From Streblospio benedicti (Eukaryota; Annelida; Polychaeta; Spionida; Spionidae): a DNA stretch of 64,000 bases. The DNA is taken from assembly GCA_019095985.1 (NCBI GenBank), contig CM032665.1, positions 37,591,303 to 37,655,302 on the forward strand, read 5' to 3'. The position numbers were made by a program, and so were the translations under genes. This document shows positions 43,501 through 53,153 of the stretch, one piece after another (the stretch's first letter is position 1; the number at the start of each line of letters is the position of its first letter). Under the pieces are notes generated by a model, which was not told where the DNA came from, made no database searches, and worked only from the letters and a program-made list of their open reading frames with translations.

Positions 43501-46052
43501 AAGCAATAGCATGGAATCATCTAAAACTTCATATGCTTAGAATAAGTTAATAAGATTTTTATTACAACAGCTTTTGGCTCAAATTATAAAGAAACAGTTT
43601 CCTCATCAGTACTTTATATGAAAAGTTTCAACTACATTCGTGTGCCCTATTTAGTACAGAACAGAATAATGAAGCAAACATTTACGGTGCATTAGTTTAC
43701 ACGTAACTCCATTACCATGGTTGTAGGTGAACTTCAACCGTCCTCCGCCTGAAACCGACCGTCTGTTCATGAACATCGGCGGCAATGATGTGATAGAGGT
43801 GGGCCACCCGCCCCCACCCCCGGGAGGTCGAGCACTGGCACAAACCAGGCTTGCCCGTCATCCGCAGGGGACCACTCGGTGGGTGATGGTGATGTTTATT
43901 CTGTTGGTGTGTTGTTAATCATGGTGTCACGCAGAGATTCAGCTATTACATAGACTCATTTCGACGTGTGACAATGAGCCCCAGCATCATGGAAGGAGTA
44001 TGTGGTATGTATACCACATTGATTTACAAACACTATACCATACGCATTACTACTATCATGCAGTAGTAATGGGTATTATATAGTGTTTGTAGATCATAGT
44101 AGTATACATACCACACACCCCTTCCATGATGCTGGGGCGAATGTTGTTAGTAAACCTAAGAAATTATCATTTTACTGTTTAATTCATAGTAACATATGAT
44201 GATGGCTTGAATTTAGCTTTCCAAATTGGGGAGCCTTTCTTGCTGGAGCTCTCTTTCATAATGACAAATATATATACAACGTGTGCAGTACATGCATTTT
44301 GCATAACTTGAGTTATAATGTGAAAACATGATGTCAATGGTTTGTTGGTAATAACACCATTTTCAATTTTTCAAAATCAGTGATGAATATTGTAACATTG
44401 CGTTATTGCTTAATTTCATAATCTTTATTCAAACGCATTTTAGGAAATTATGCAATAATCCGTATAATTTAATAGATATCATTTGGGAAGTTCTTTCACA
44501 GTCTTCATGCAATTAAGCCATATATAAAATTAAGTGATATTGTCGGTAAATAAACCGATATATTTTCTTCACTTTGGTTTGACATTTTTCTTTGAAACTT
44601 TGGGATCAACAGAATATATGTATAGAGAAAGCATGTATAAAAAGTCCGGAAAATAGATTAAGTATTAATGTGTTTTTGTTGAAAAAAATGATAATTTTTA
44701 TATATATTTTTTTAATTTTTACCATCAAAAATAAAAATGTTTTACTGGGTCCACGAATGGATTTTTTCAATATCTTCTGCATACATATGCAAAATTTGCT
44801 GATTTCTTCCAAAAGTGCACACCCCTTTCACCTATTTCTTGCACTAATACCATAATTAATCTTTAATTATATTATGTTGTATTATATGCTATGTTCAATT
44901 TATACTTAATTCTTTATTTCTTATCAAGTATATTCTTTTATTATAGATGTACTATTTATTTCATATCACTTATATACTACATTGTTTTCATATTTGTTTG
45001 GCGTCACATTTATGTATTGATATTAAGGTGACAAATTAAGTCCAGAAGGACTGGGTATTTCACTATATAGCTATTTATGTATTTGAAAATGTAACATACT
45101 TGTCACTATGATAAATAAAATTAATCAATCAACCATGCCGGTTTGTTGCCTGCAGGTGCTGGCAAGCCGGTGGTGAGACCATCTCGTCTCGATCTCCACG
45201 CGCCATCCACTGTGTGGGCTTCCACATGCCTTTGACCAGGTTTTGTATGTTCGGCTCTTAACATCATCTTATTTTCATTGTCAATGAGCTTTACAGTGGA
45301 ACCAGGTAAGACCACCTCTCTATTGAGACCATCTCTATAATAAGACCACTTTTTATGACCAAAACCTTTCATAAAGCTACCAAAAATGAACCTTTGTATT
45401 TTCTATTGAGACCACCTCACACTGGTCCCAAAGGTGGTCTTAATAGAGAGGCTCTACTGTACAAACGAAATCATTCCTGTTTTTTGTCTATTTTATAAAC
45501 AGTTTCTGATAATAGACTGATATGAATTAGCCCGCTTCTTGTGGACATTGTATGAAAAGATGCTAGGTGGTAAAAGAAGGGTATAATCCATCTTTTCTGC
45601 TTGCAATTTGTATCCTTATAAAGGTTGACAACCAACTAACATAACCCCTTATTTTTCTCTATATGTAATTATGTTGAATGTTGAAAATAACATATAACTG
45701 ACGGATGACTGATCAAGTCAAAAAATTGTTTATCATACTGACATGTGGCAGTATAAACATGCAATTAACAAAATCATTATAATAACCACCCAGCCGCAAG
45801 GGCTTATAAGTCAGTATTAGATCATTAACATGTATACAACTTATCAACCAATTCACCATAACAGTTGCACGCTTGCAGGTCTTGGAGAGCATCGTTGGCA
45901 ACCGTAAGGACTCGTTCGGCTTTGTGCGCGGTGTGTGTGACTACCTGGACGGCACCAAGAATGTCGAGTGGCAGCCGTACGCTGCCCTGGCGGCTGCTGG
46001 CTTCATGAAAACGCTCATTGAAAATCTGCCCCCGCCGGGCACATTCAGCTGA
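19542..46052 (+). CDS. NP-I (PNP_UDP_1) nucleoside phosphorylase/nucleosidase-like protein
   Basis: Fourteen exons: 19542–19593 (ATG at 19581), 33930–34076, 36541–36623, 37106–37217, 37591–37713, 38696–38719, 39760–39780, 40269–40394, 41073–41162, 42223–42359, 43000–43101, 43727–43878, 45156–45239 and 45879–46052 (stop TGA 46050). All have GT–AG borders and compatible phases. The product is about 461 residues. The N-terminal part (roughly 1–165: METPTKK-like basic stretch, then LEFKCFLVDQ, ILKFWFALNTDYL, FKELVKPDNFPRDY) matches nothing I know and could be a small α/β or winged-helix-like module. The C-terminal part is an NP-I domain: VYTIGQIGSHRVVSTKLP, LLVGVGGGVP, LGDVVVAT, FGFVRGVCDYLDG, EWQPYAALAAAGFMKTLI. 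It resembles the domain fused to fungal NLR proteins and to bacterial ATP-nucleosidase effectors. Substrate unknown. Exons 12 and 13 each need one base fewer to keep the family frame; see findings. Confidence 0.85.
20226..20272. mobile_element. Right-end fragment of the GACCACC-family MITE
   Basis: Reads gtacatgtggtctcattaaa, then gattggtcttaattggaggttctatt, which corresponds to the final fifth of the family. The left part is missing. Confidence 0.45.
22334..22572. mobile_element. Diverged GACCACC-family MITE
   Basis: Left end cagtctacgatccaattaag, right end aagagaggttctaatg. It is split by about 70 bp of unrelated AT-rich sequence in the middle, perhaps another insertion. Confidence 0.6.
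27583..27603. repeat. Poly-G run
   Basis: About 18 or more consecutive G in an AT-rich intron. Possible G-quadruplex former and a likely site of assembly error. Confidence 0.7.
30017..30175. mobile_element. Diverged GACCACC-family MITE
   Basis: TA flanks at both ends (30015–30016, 30176–30177). Left end CATTAGACCTTCCAATTAGG, right end GAGAGGTTGCAATG. Interior words accacctctataatgagacc, cataaaaaaccacctcac and tggtcttaatagagaggtt are in family order. Confidence 0.7.
31180..31348. mobile_element. TA MITE, GACCACC family, well preserved reference copy
   Basis: 169 bp flanked by TA. TIRs CAGTAGAGCCTCC and GGAGGTTCTACTG pair with one mismatch. The interior is built from repeated (A)GACCACCTCT(A)T words. 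TA target duplication and CAGTAGAACCTC ends fit the Tc1/mariner–pogo group; no transposase. Confidence 0.85.
33112..33192. repeat. TTTTG / TTTGT microsatellite
   Basis: Two runs, gttttgttttgttttg and ttgtttgttttgtttg, separated by a G-rich spacer. Simple sequence in intron 1 of the NP-I gene. Confidence 0.8.
33539..33860. mobile_element. TA MITE of about 320 bp with ACCGTATT ends, next to an exon
   Basis: Left end TACCGTATTTGTTCTTTTAA then GCGCAC; right end, inverted, TACCGTATTCATTCATTTAA then GCGCACC. TA at both borders. The interior repeats GTGCGCTT/AAGCGCAC words. Ends of the type ACCGTATTT...GCGCACC are a common Tc1/mariner-class signature. It ends 69 bp before the acceptor of exon 2 of the NP-I gene. 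Confidence 0.75.
36124..36302. mobile_element. Long foldback element with TGACGTA words in its loop
   Basis: Two arms of about 62 bp are almost perfect inverted copies (arm core tctatacaactggattatgt, then accatgaaaacagacgtttc and atatg). The roughly 55-bp loop contains ggttacgtcat, gtgacgtaacccc, atgacgtaat and atgacgtaacccc. Likely a young MITE. It abuts the next element at 36300. Confidence 0.8.
36300..36475. mobile_element. TA MITE, ACCGTATACGACCATCC family, copy 1
   Basis: Left end TATACCATATATGACCATCC (then AAGTGCCC); right end, inverted, TATACCGTATACGACCATCC (then AAATGCCC). The interior shares the block gttaaattgaaattttctca and ggtgggcNNttac with the other two copies. It sits 65 bp before exon 3 of the NP-I gene. 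Confidence 0.8.
40441..40618. mobile_element. TA MITE, ACCGTATACGACCATCC family, copy 2
   Basis: Left end tataacgtttacgaccatcc, right end ggatggtcgtatacggta; interior gttaaattgaaattttctca shared with copies 1 and 3. It begins 46 bp after the donor of exon 8 of the NP-I gene. Confidence 0.8.
41330..41720 (+). mobile_element. Degraded LINE (endonuclease scrap and RT tail)
   Basis: CSFYRPPES resembles the endonuclease motif of LINE ORF2. Then, after a large deletion, HTQLRMQCSKL and LHVVESPACACGHSVENSEH (then FLLNCP) give the cysteine/histidine RT-tail pattern CxCG...E...EHFL..C found in LINEs. Several stops and frame changes; dead copy in intron 9 of the NP-I gene. Confidence 0.75.
42820..42972. 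mobile_element. Foldback element abutting exon 11 acceptor of the NP-I gene
   Basis: The arm aaattattgattttgcgaca..atagaaactcactgtctt is inverted at the right as aagacagtgagtttctatgg..tcgcaaaatcaatt. The arms are about 45 bp, and the loop contains a smaller inverted pair (catcttcc/ggaagatc). The right end is 27 bp from the exon at 43000, so it forms the branch-point region. Confidence 0.7.
43120..43293. mobile_element. TA MITE, ACCGTATACGACCATCC family, copy 3
   Basis: Ends TATACCGTATACGACCATCC and, inverted, the same with two changes. It begins 18 bp after the donor of exon 11 and shares its right TA with the next MITE, so the two families inserted side by side. Confidence 0.85.
43294..43451. 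mobile_element. GACCACC-family TA MITE abutting copy 3 of the other family
   Basis: Left TIR CAGTAGAACCTCCCTATTGA is intact; the right end agagaagttcta is slightly truncated. Interior is colinear with 31180–31348. Confidence 0.8.
43978..44138. mobile_element. Palindromic MITE of about 160 bp
   Basis: Starts GCCCCAGCATCATGGAAGGA and ends TCCATGATGCTGGGGC. The whole length folds back on itself (tgtggtatgtatac/gtatacataccaca, cattactactatcatg/..agtagtaatg). It begins 100 bp after the exon 12 donor. Confidence 0.75.
44139..45128. other. Very AT-rich intron tract, probable LINE 3' UTR at its end
   Basis: No coding signal. The end (about 45030–45128) reads tccagaaggactgggtattt, then aataaaattaatcaatcaac, resembling a LINE 3' UTR with an (AATC)n tail. 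No RT remnant is seen, so the assignment is weak. Confidence 0.35.
45294..45459. mobile_element. TA MITE, GACCACC family (last-but-one intron region)
   Basis: TA flanks at 45292–45293 and 45460–45461. TIRs CAGTGGAACC and GGCTCTACTG; interior aagaccacctctctattgag, ataataagaccactttttatg, ggtcttaatagagagg. It starts 54 bp after the donor of exon 13. Confidence 0.8.
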
Positions 46053-49000
46053 GTGGAGCAAGCGCAACGTCAGGGCAAGATAGCAAAGGGGGGAAGAGCG
46101 TGTGGGATACGATATGAGGGATATTTATCAATAAACTTGACCATAGTCATGTATGCTAGGAATCGGGGAGGCACCAATGACCATCTTTGTGTTGAGTGGA
46201 AAACTATCGCCTACTCAGTAGAGGAGTTTTCATAAATTCATGTAGACAAATTCTGTCTATTCTAGTGCGGGGATCGGGGAAATCACCCATCATTTTCATA
46301 AATCCCCTTTGTCTTAAGTGGATAGGGGGGAATATCACCCATCCATTATTTGTATTGAATACAAGACATTCCCTGATTCACCTAGTATTTCTCATACCAT
46401 TCCCCCTAATTTTTCCATACCAGGGGTGAATCCCACACACTTTGGTGTTTCTAGAATAGGCATTGATTGTGGGTGTGAAATAGTCATTTCAAAGAGTTTT
46501 CTTGAAGGATCTTAGGACTTAAACTCATACGTTTCTTACTTTCTTTTTATGCAAATATCCACTGTGGGTTTCAATGAAAAAATATCATCACTGCAGCTAA
46601 AAGCTTTCTAAAGTGATTTGTGTAAGTGCTTGTAATTTATTGTAAGAATTAACATGTATTTACCTCACCTAAGATGCATTTATATTGGAGTCATATATCT
46701 CAAATATTATATGCTGTAAAATTAACTGGGTAAGATATAAGTGAATATAATTTTCAATTCATGCCTGAACTGTGTCTTAATTATATTGTGTTCAGTAAAA
46801 ATCGTAATATTTATACTTTGCATATTTATCCATTTGAAGTTTTATTCTTGTTTTAAATCACACTTCTATCAAGTAATGAATTGTAGACGTGTTCCTATCA
46901 ATCATCCTGGTGTATATGTTGTCATAAGTGAACATGTAATTTTCAAAGTAATGCAAATTCCCATGTGCCTAACGATGACTTGCTAGTGGATGTGCACCAA
47001 TTCTTGTGTATGCGACACTGTTGTCTGGAATCTCGATCACATGTATTCTAGTGTCAAGTAGGGAATAATTACCAATGACTTTGTTGTATAGAATAGTGTG
47101 ATAACATAACACAATTCGCTTCATACATGATCCTGCCTTGTATACTCTTTGTAATGTATTTATGCATATATTTGTGGCTATTTTTATGTAACAAGTGTAG
47201 TTTTTTTCACACCTGTCAGGTGACTTCAGCTGCACACTGTTAGGATAATTTTTGTACACCCTGTAATACTACAAATGTATTTGACTATCTGGCTCACCCT
47301 GTCTACTACACTTGCTGCCTTTGTACATGCTTGTGATTACACTATGCAGATTATTACAAGTAAGCTTCACACAATTCCCATGAACATTTCTGGCTGAATT
47401 AGCTAAAATTCTATTTGGAATATATATAAAAATGATTTCGGTGAAATGTGTATGCAGCCAAACATGAATATGGAGAATTTGTATGAAGCTCCCAAAGAGA
47501 TTTTACCAAAAATGAATATCATTTAAAACTCTGACATAAACATATGCACTGTATATAATAGCATTTTCATGTTTCTCATTAGGATTTTAATGATAAGATT
47601 GTGATGTGAAAGTTTGTAGAAGCAGAATCATTTTGTGCCATGTGCGTGTGATTATAAAGTGCGATACTGTTCTTAAATGTGTAATGAACTGTCATTTAAT
47701 GGATGAAAATGGTAGGAAACTCAAATTAGTCATTGTATATTATACATGGTATCTTCACTAATTTAGTTATATCCTCAATTTTCTAATTTCATAAAAATCC
47801 CATAAAAGTGTTTTATAGTTTTATGAAATAAGAATATAATTTCCAAGTATTTGGGCATTGTCTGTGAAATTTCCATAAATAACTGACAAGTGTAGAGCAG
47901 TGATACATGTGGTAAATTGCGATTTTAGAATAATGGTATTAAGGTACAAATTCAAACATTTGTATGGGATTAGCTTGAAAATTATGCAAAATACTTGCCC
48001 CATCTTTTTAAAACTTTCAAATATGGGAAGAACATTTGGGTAGTATATAGACTATATAGTTATAAAAAATACATGTGATAATATTCAAATTATTCTCAAT
48101 ATATTATGGTATTGCTACTGTAACGAAAATGACCTTATTTGTATAATGTATATGTTACTCAGAGAGTTTTGCTGTTTGAATAAAATGGCATTTATCTTTT
48201 AATCCTAAGTGAAATAAAACTATTGTTTTTGCCTAATCCTTTTGTATATTTGTACTTGAGTAATATATGTAAATTGTATAAACCAATTAAAACAAAAAAA
48301 GAATTTTAACTTCAATACATGTAGATTCAATTTTTATTGGTGGGATGATAGGGTTTTAAACACTTAAAAGAAGTATGCACTATTTTCTTGTTATTTAAAG
48401 GTGACATTGTCAAATACTGTAATAAGAATGGGTTATATTTCATATGTGTAACATTCATTTCTTCTGTGTGAGAAATGTTGCATGATCGAATATTATCAGG
48501 TTTTGTGCACATGTGTTAAAATGCAATTTTAGAACTTAATTTGCAAAGCAACTGGCTTTCATTATTTTTTCATTTCATTTATTAAATATTCAGTCTCATC
48601 GTGTTGTTTTACAAACATATTAATTAACCCTTCATGTAATTTTTGTAATTTCATTACGCTCATTTTTTCAGTGTACATTGATTATCATTTGCAGCATACA
48701 ACAAAGCCATACTGATTACATTTTGTATGTGTACCATTAGTCTAAATATTGATTGTGCATTGTGAGCAATTTTTGCTGCACCAAATTCTTGTACGTTTTT
48801 ATCAAATAAAATACACGTTCATGTATATGCTCTTTTTCTCACAAGTTTATTTTAGTCAGCTTATACATTTATGTATTTTACCAATCACTTTGGTCATATG
48901 AGAAATAATTCAGCTAAGTTTATATATAACATACAAATGGAATCAATATTGGCTCTTCATTTATGCATCACCATGTACATTATTTAATATGCTGTAGATT

Positions 49001-49740
49001 TTCATGAACATCTCATGCTCATTTGATGCTATGATTTTGTGCCATGTTTATTTAAAATGTAGTGATTTTATGTAGATATTGCTAAATAGTGATTGCAGCA
49101 CTGTAGTGCCAACTTCAAGGTATCTGCTTCGAATCTCTGCTTAATTGTTATTCTATTTGTATAAATTGTTATCGTATTTGTACGTTATGTGATAGTCTCA
49201 CATCATAAATAGGTTAATAAAAACTAATTAACATTGCCCAAGAAAAAATCACTTATAATTATGTTAAGATATGCTATCGTAAAGGTATATAACATTATAG
49301 AAGAAAACATGCTTTTTGAAAACAAAGGTTTGTTTTGTATACTATAAATTAGGAACCGTTTGCCTAATTGTGTTTTCTGGTCCCATCCATATTTAGACTG
49401 AGTTACGAATGCAGATACCAATTGTACAAGTAGCTGGAAATAGCATGTAAATTTTACATTATCATGTGCTTGTAATGTGCAGATATTTACGTTATAGCAA
49501 AGCAAATTATTGTGAATTATTTAGTTGTTGATATTTTAGGTCATTGCTTCACTTGAAATTAATGTAGAATACATTGATACTTAATTAAGTTAACTCTATT
49601 TTTTCTTACACAATTTGTTTCTGCACATGATTAGAAACAAATTGCGTTAATATTTTTTATTGTTGCTGCTTTTGGTTATTTTGTCACATTCCTTGACCAT
49701 CTTCGCTGCAATATGGAAATAAACTTATAGAAATATAATG
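46053..49740 (+). other. 3' UTR region of the NP-I gene, extent uncertain
   Basis: AT-rich, no further coding exon. Candidate poly(A) signals AATAAA at 48179, 48805 and 49718, each followed by T-rich sequence. At the last one a TCAATCAATCAATCAATC microsatellite begins about 35 bp downstream. The 3' end could be at any of these. Confidence 0.4.
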
Positions 49741-49753
49741 AAATTGTTTTTTA

Positions 49754-49774
49754 TCAATCAATCAATCAATCATT
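49754..49774. repeat. TCAA microsatellite after a poly(A) signal
   Basis: Five TCAA-type units follow about 35 bp after the AATAAA at 49718; possible LINE tail or processed end. Confidence 0.6.
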
Positions 49775-50689
49775 CAAATCCTAAATCTAATGGGGCAGAT
49801 GTTAGCAGACGCTTGCTTACACATGCCCTAATTTTATATCATTCAGAGAGGGTGGCCTGGGTGCCCAGTCTACATCTCCAAGTCATACCCAGATGTGCTT
49901 GATCTTCCTCTACGTTTCCTTATATTACAAGCTTTTTTACTTTGCTAAAACTGTCAGGGCTGTGCTCTACACAAACCAGTCATCTCAGACTCCCTTTGCG
50001 AAGCACACTCAATATCTGTGATACCCAATTTCTCCAGAAGGCTGTCTGAATCATACATTGAATCTTAGCTCTATCATTTCTCCTCAGGCATTTTACAGTG
50101 CTGCTTATAATTAGATACTACATGGAAGGTGTATTGATAAACATTAATTAACATTAATATACATATTACTTAACGCAATTGCGTGATACACGTATGTGGA
50201 AAACTTGGAAAATTGCAGCTTGTCCCTTGCTTGCAGTTATTGAAGATTTTAAAGTAATTCATGCCACTTATCAACTTTACTGCATCGCTTCAGCTGGTGA
50301 AAAAAAAGCCTTATGTTTGTTTTGTTTATAATTATGTGTGTATGTTTGTCTTTGGACAAGCTAGAGCATTTACTAATGAATTGATTTTATTCTAACTTCA
50401 CACAACCATGTTGTATGACACAGCACTTTGCCTATTAAAGGATGCCTTCCACAGGGCCATTTGTGATCCATTTTCAACATTTTCTGCAATAGCGTTGATA
50501 ATACATGTGCTGGAAACAACTCCTTCAAAATTTACACAATGCTTGTATGAACATCACATGTTCAATTTTGGCACTTTGCTAATTAATTTTGTCTATCAGA
50601 AAGCCATTTCAAGTCAATATTTTACTGTTTTCTCTGATAGCTTTAATACAGTTTGAAACTTTATCATCAAATTTAGGACAATGATTATA

Positions 50690-51260
50690 TTATATCAAAA
50701 GAGCTGCGATATTATGCAAAAGCATTGTATATTAGAGGTAATATGATAATTAAATGTAGAAAAAATCATGATGATGTAAAAATACGTCTTTTACATGCAT
50801 TCTGAAGTGCTGCATATTGTGGTCAGCAGTAGACCAATTTCGACGTCCTCTTTCTTAAAAAAGCATGTGTTTCTTTTGATAATGTTTGTAGAAAATTGTT
50901 TAGTTTTCAATGTGACACTAGCATATCTGCTTATTATGTTGATAATGGTGTAACCCTTTTAAAACTTTGAATAGAAAATCACTTGTTAATTCTAATGACC
51001 ATATCTTTAAATGGGATAACCTCTTGGTAAAGAAGATTGTATCTAAGCTTTCATTTTATATTTGACTTAAGTCATTCTGTCACATGGCAGACACACATCT
51101 TTACCTAGTAACTGATTTTATATGATTTCATTCATCATATTTATTCTATGGTCTTCTATATTTTCATACTTCACCTCATTTGATCCTCTTTTCAAATGTA
51201 TGTAATTTTCATATTCTGAAATAAAATAGGTTATGTGATGTTATGTTATGTTATAATCAC
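50690..51260 (+). mobile_element. LINE 3' fragment, RT C-terminus
   Basis: Frames read LRYYAKALYIRGNMIIK and HDDVKIRLLHAF, then CGQ..TNFD, then KACVSFDNVCRKLFSF, CDTSISAYYVDNGV. This is the conserved tail of LINE reverse transcriptase (RYY.KALY.RGN.I...F..C.DDVK..LF.S...YC..LW), here with several stops and frame changes. It ends in a LINE-like tail of gttatgttatgttat after aaataaaatagg. Truncated dead copy. Confidence 0.75.
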
Positions 51261-52234
51261 TAAAATATCGTTGACTCATAGGCAATAGACATTTACATAA
51301 TAAAGGCATGTTTAGAAAGCACCTGCAATACAATATTACACTACATGCTATGCTGCTACCAGGTATGCTTCATGACACCTTCTTTAAATGCTTCACCCCA
51401 AAAGGATTTTGTATGTAGATTGTTGTGCATAGATAGAAGCACATTTGTATCATTTGTATAAAAACTCAAACTCTAAATTGATTAAAGTTCCACTTTGTGA
51501 CAATGTGATAAGACTGTGTCCTGCTTTGATGTTTTGACTGCAAAGTAAACATGGCTGCTAAAGTACACATCTTTTATTGCCCATGAGTCAACAACGCTAT
51601 GCTATGCTTTCTGAGCACTTTTGATGTGGAGATTTTGTGCAATACCGCACCATTTCAAATCCGTTTTCAATTTAATACATCAAGTCATGGTTCATGTTGA
51701 ATTCAGAATGAGTTTAATCACGGTCCTACCACAAAAATGTACACAAATAAGCTATAATATCGACTTTATCACATGAATTTCAACATGCCAACGCACTAAC
51801 ACAGATATTTCATATCACTTTATGTCAGACTGAAGAAATATGGCAAATGCTATATGAAATATCCCTATAAAAATTCAGTCAAGGCCTCTATAGTATAGAT
51901 TAAATAATTTTCATAGATGCAGTTAATGCTTTGTTAAAAGAAAGTAAAACTAATATAAGTGGTCCTGTATGAAACATTTCTATTACTAATGACTAATTGA
52001 ATAATTGGTCTAGAAAAAGGCAGACTTCTATAGTACTGAAAATGTAATTAATTGGCCTTTTTGGAATTTTCATCTATTTGGTAAAAAAAGACAGCAACAT
52101 AAATTAAAAAGTAGAACAAAACATGCCAAATTACCTAACACTAATTATAGCAAATCAGTATGTGTAACATTTCATTGATGGATATAGAAATGATGTGGAT
52201 TGTTCCACAAAATCTAGCAGCTTCTAGCCCTAGA
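51261..52234. other. Intergenic, nothing recognised
   Basis: AT-rich sequence without coding bias or clear repeats between the LINE fragment and the MITE upstream of HEXIM. Confidence 0.4.
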
Positions 52235-52454
52235 AGGGCCATTCAGTATTTGTGACAGGGTGGGGCCATAAACTTTTTTATTGGGGGGGGGGGGGTGCAT
52301 GAGGGGGTGGGGGGCTATCAATTTTTCACACACTTTTGATGAGGGGTGAGGGGTATCAATTGTTTCAGAGAAAATTTTATCCCTATTAATTTTTTCACAG
52401 CATTTTTTGGAAAATCCTCCTACCCTACCCTGTCATAAATACTGAGTGGTCCCT
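52235..52454. mobile_element. G-rich MITE upstream of HEXIM
   Basis: Left end AGGGCCATTCAGTATTTGTG (then ACAGGGTGGGG); right end, inverted, AGGGACCACTCAGTATTTAT (then GACAGGGTAGGG). Interior contains G runs and two cacttttgatgagg/attttttcaca-type repeats. About 220 bp, ending roughly 515 bp before the TATA box. Confidence 0.7.
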
Positions 52455-52969
52455 AAGAGGAATAAGGGAGCTTGATGTAAATGAAAGGCTACACAAAATC
52501 AGTCTAGATAAATTTAGTTCTATTTAAAGTATTCTAAAATATTGCGTTTCATTTTATTGTATTTGTATATAGATTGATTTGTGTGGTATTGCCTCATACA
52601 AGGAGGCTGTATTTACTGCGTAGTATTGTGTATTTACGGATTGCTTACAGATTATGTAGTCATATCTATTTTATCCCAATCTGCATTGCGCTTAAACCAT
52701 TGCGCTCGTGAGATGGCGCTGGCGTCATATATATTTGCACTACTTTCAATATTATTTCGCTCCAAAAAAGATAAACAATAAATTGGCGCTTATTTCTTAC
52801 ACCACCTTCGTCGTTAGGTTATAAAAATATTGTATTTTGAACACCAGCCAAGCTATTTATAATAATGCAATATTTCATAAACAAAAGCTAAGACGTTCTG
52901 GGCGTAGTTTGTGTGTTTATGTTACGGTGAGCTCTCGTTTGTGTCGCGGAGGCAGCAATATGGCTAACA

Positions 52970-52977
52970 TATATAAA
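52970..52977 (+). promoter_or_regulatory. Probable TATA box of the HEXIM gene
   Basis: TATATAAA in a locally GC-richer stretch, about 180 bp before the ATG. Transcription would begin near 53000, giving a 5' UTR of about 150 nt. An AATATGGCT word (YY1-like core ATGGC) lies just upstream at 52957–52965. Position and context only; not proven. Confidence 0.5.
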
Positions 52978-53153
52978 CTCGCCCGCTGATCGGCTGTCAG
53001 TTGATCAAAAACATTCAGATGTCGAACGTTGTAGAATATTTCTTTCAAACCACCCAAAACTGCAAACATAACCGTGATAAAATTGTACTGTGGTTAAATA
53101 GATCACGATCCCCGCCATTGGATATTCACATCATAAGGTGACATTTACTTTAA

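Noticed and set aside
45156-45239. Reading exon 13 of the NP-I gene in the uninterrupted frame (AGKPVVRPSRLDLHAP...)
   Set aside because: That frame hits a stop before the donor and loses the family pattern; the split-frame reading ends in AFDQ|VLESIVGN with correct phase.
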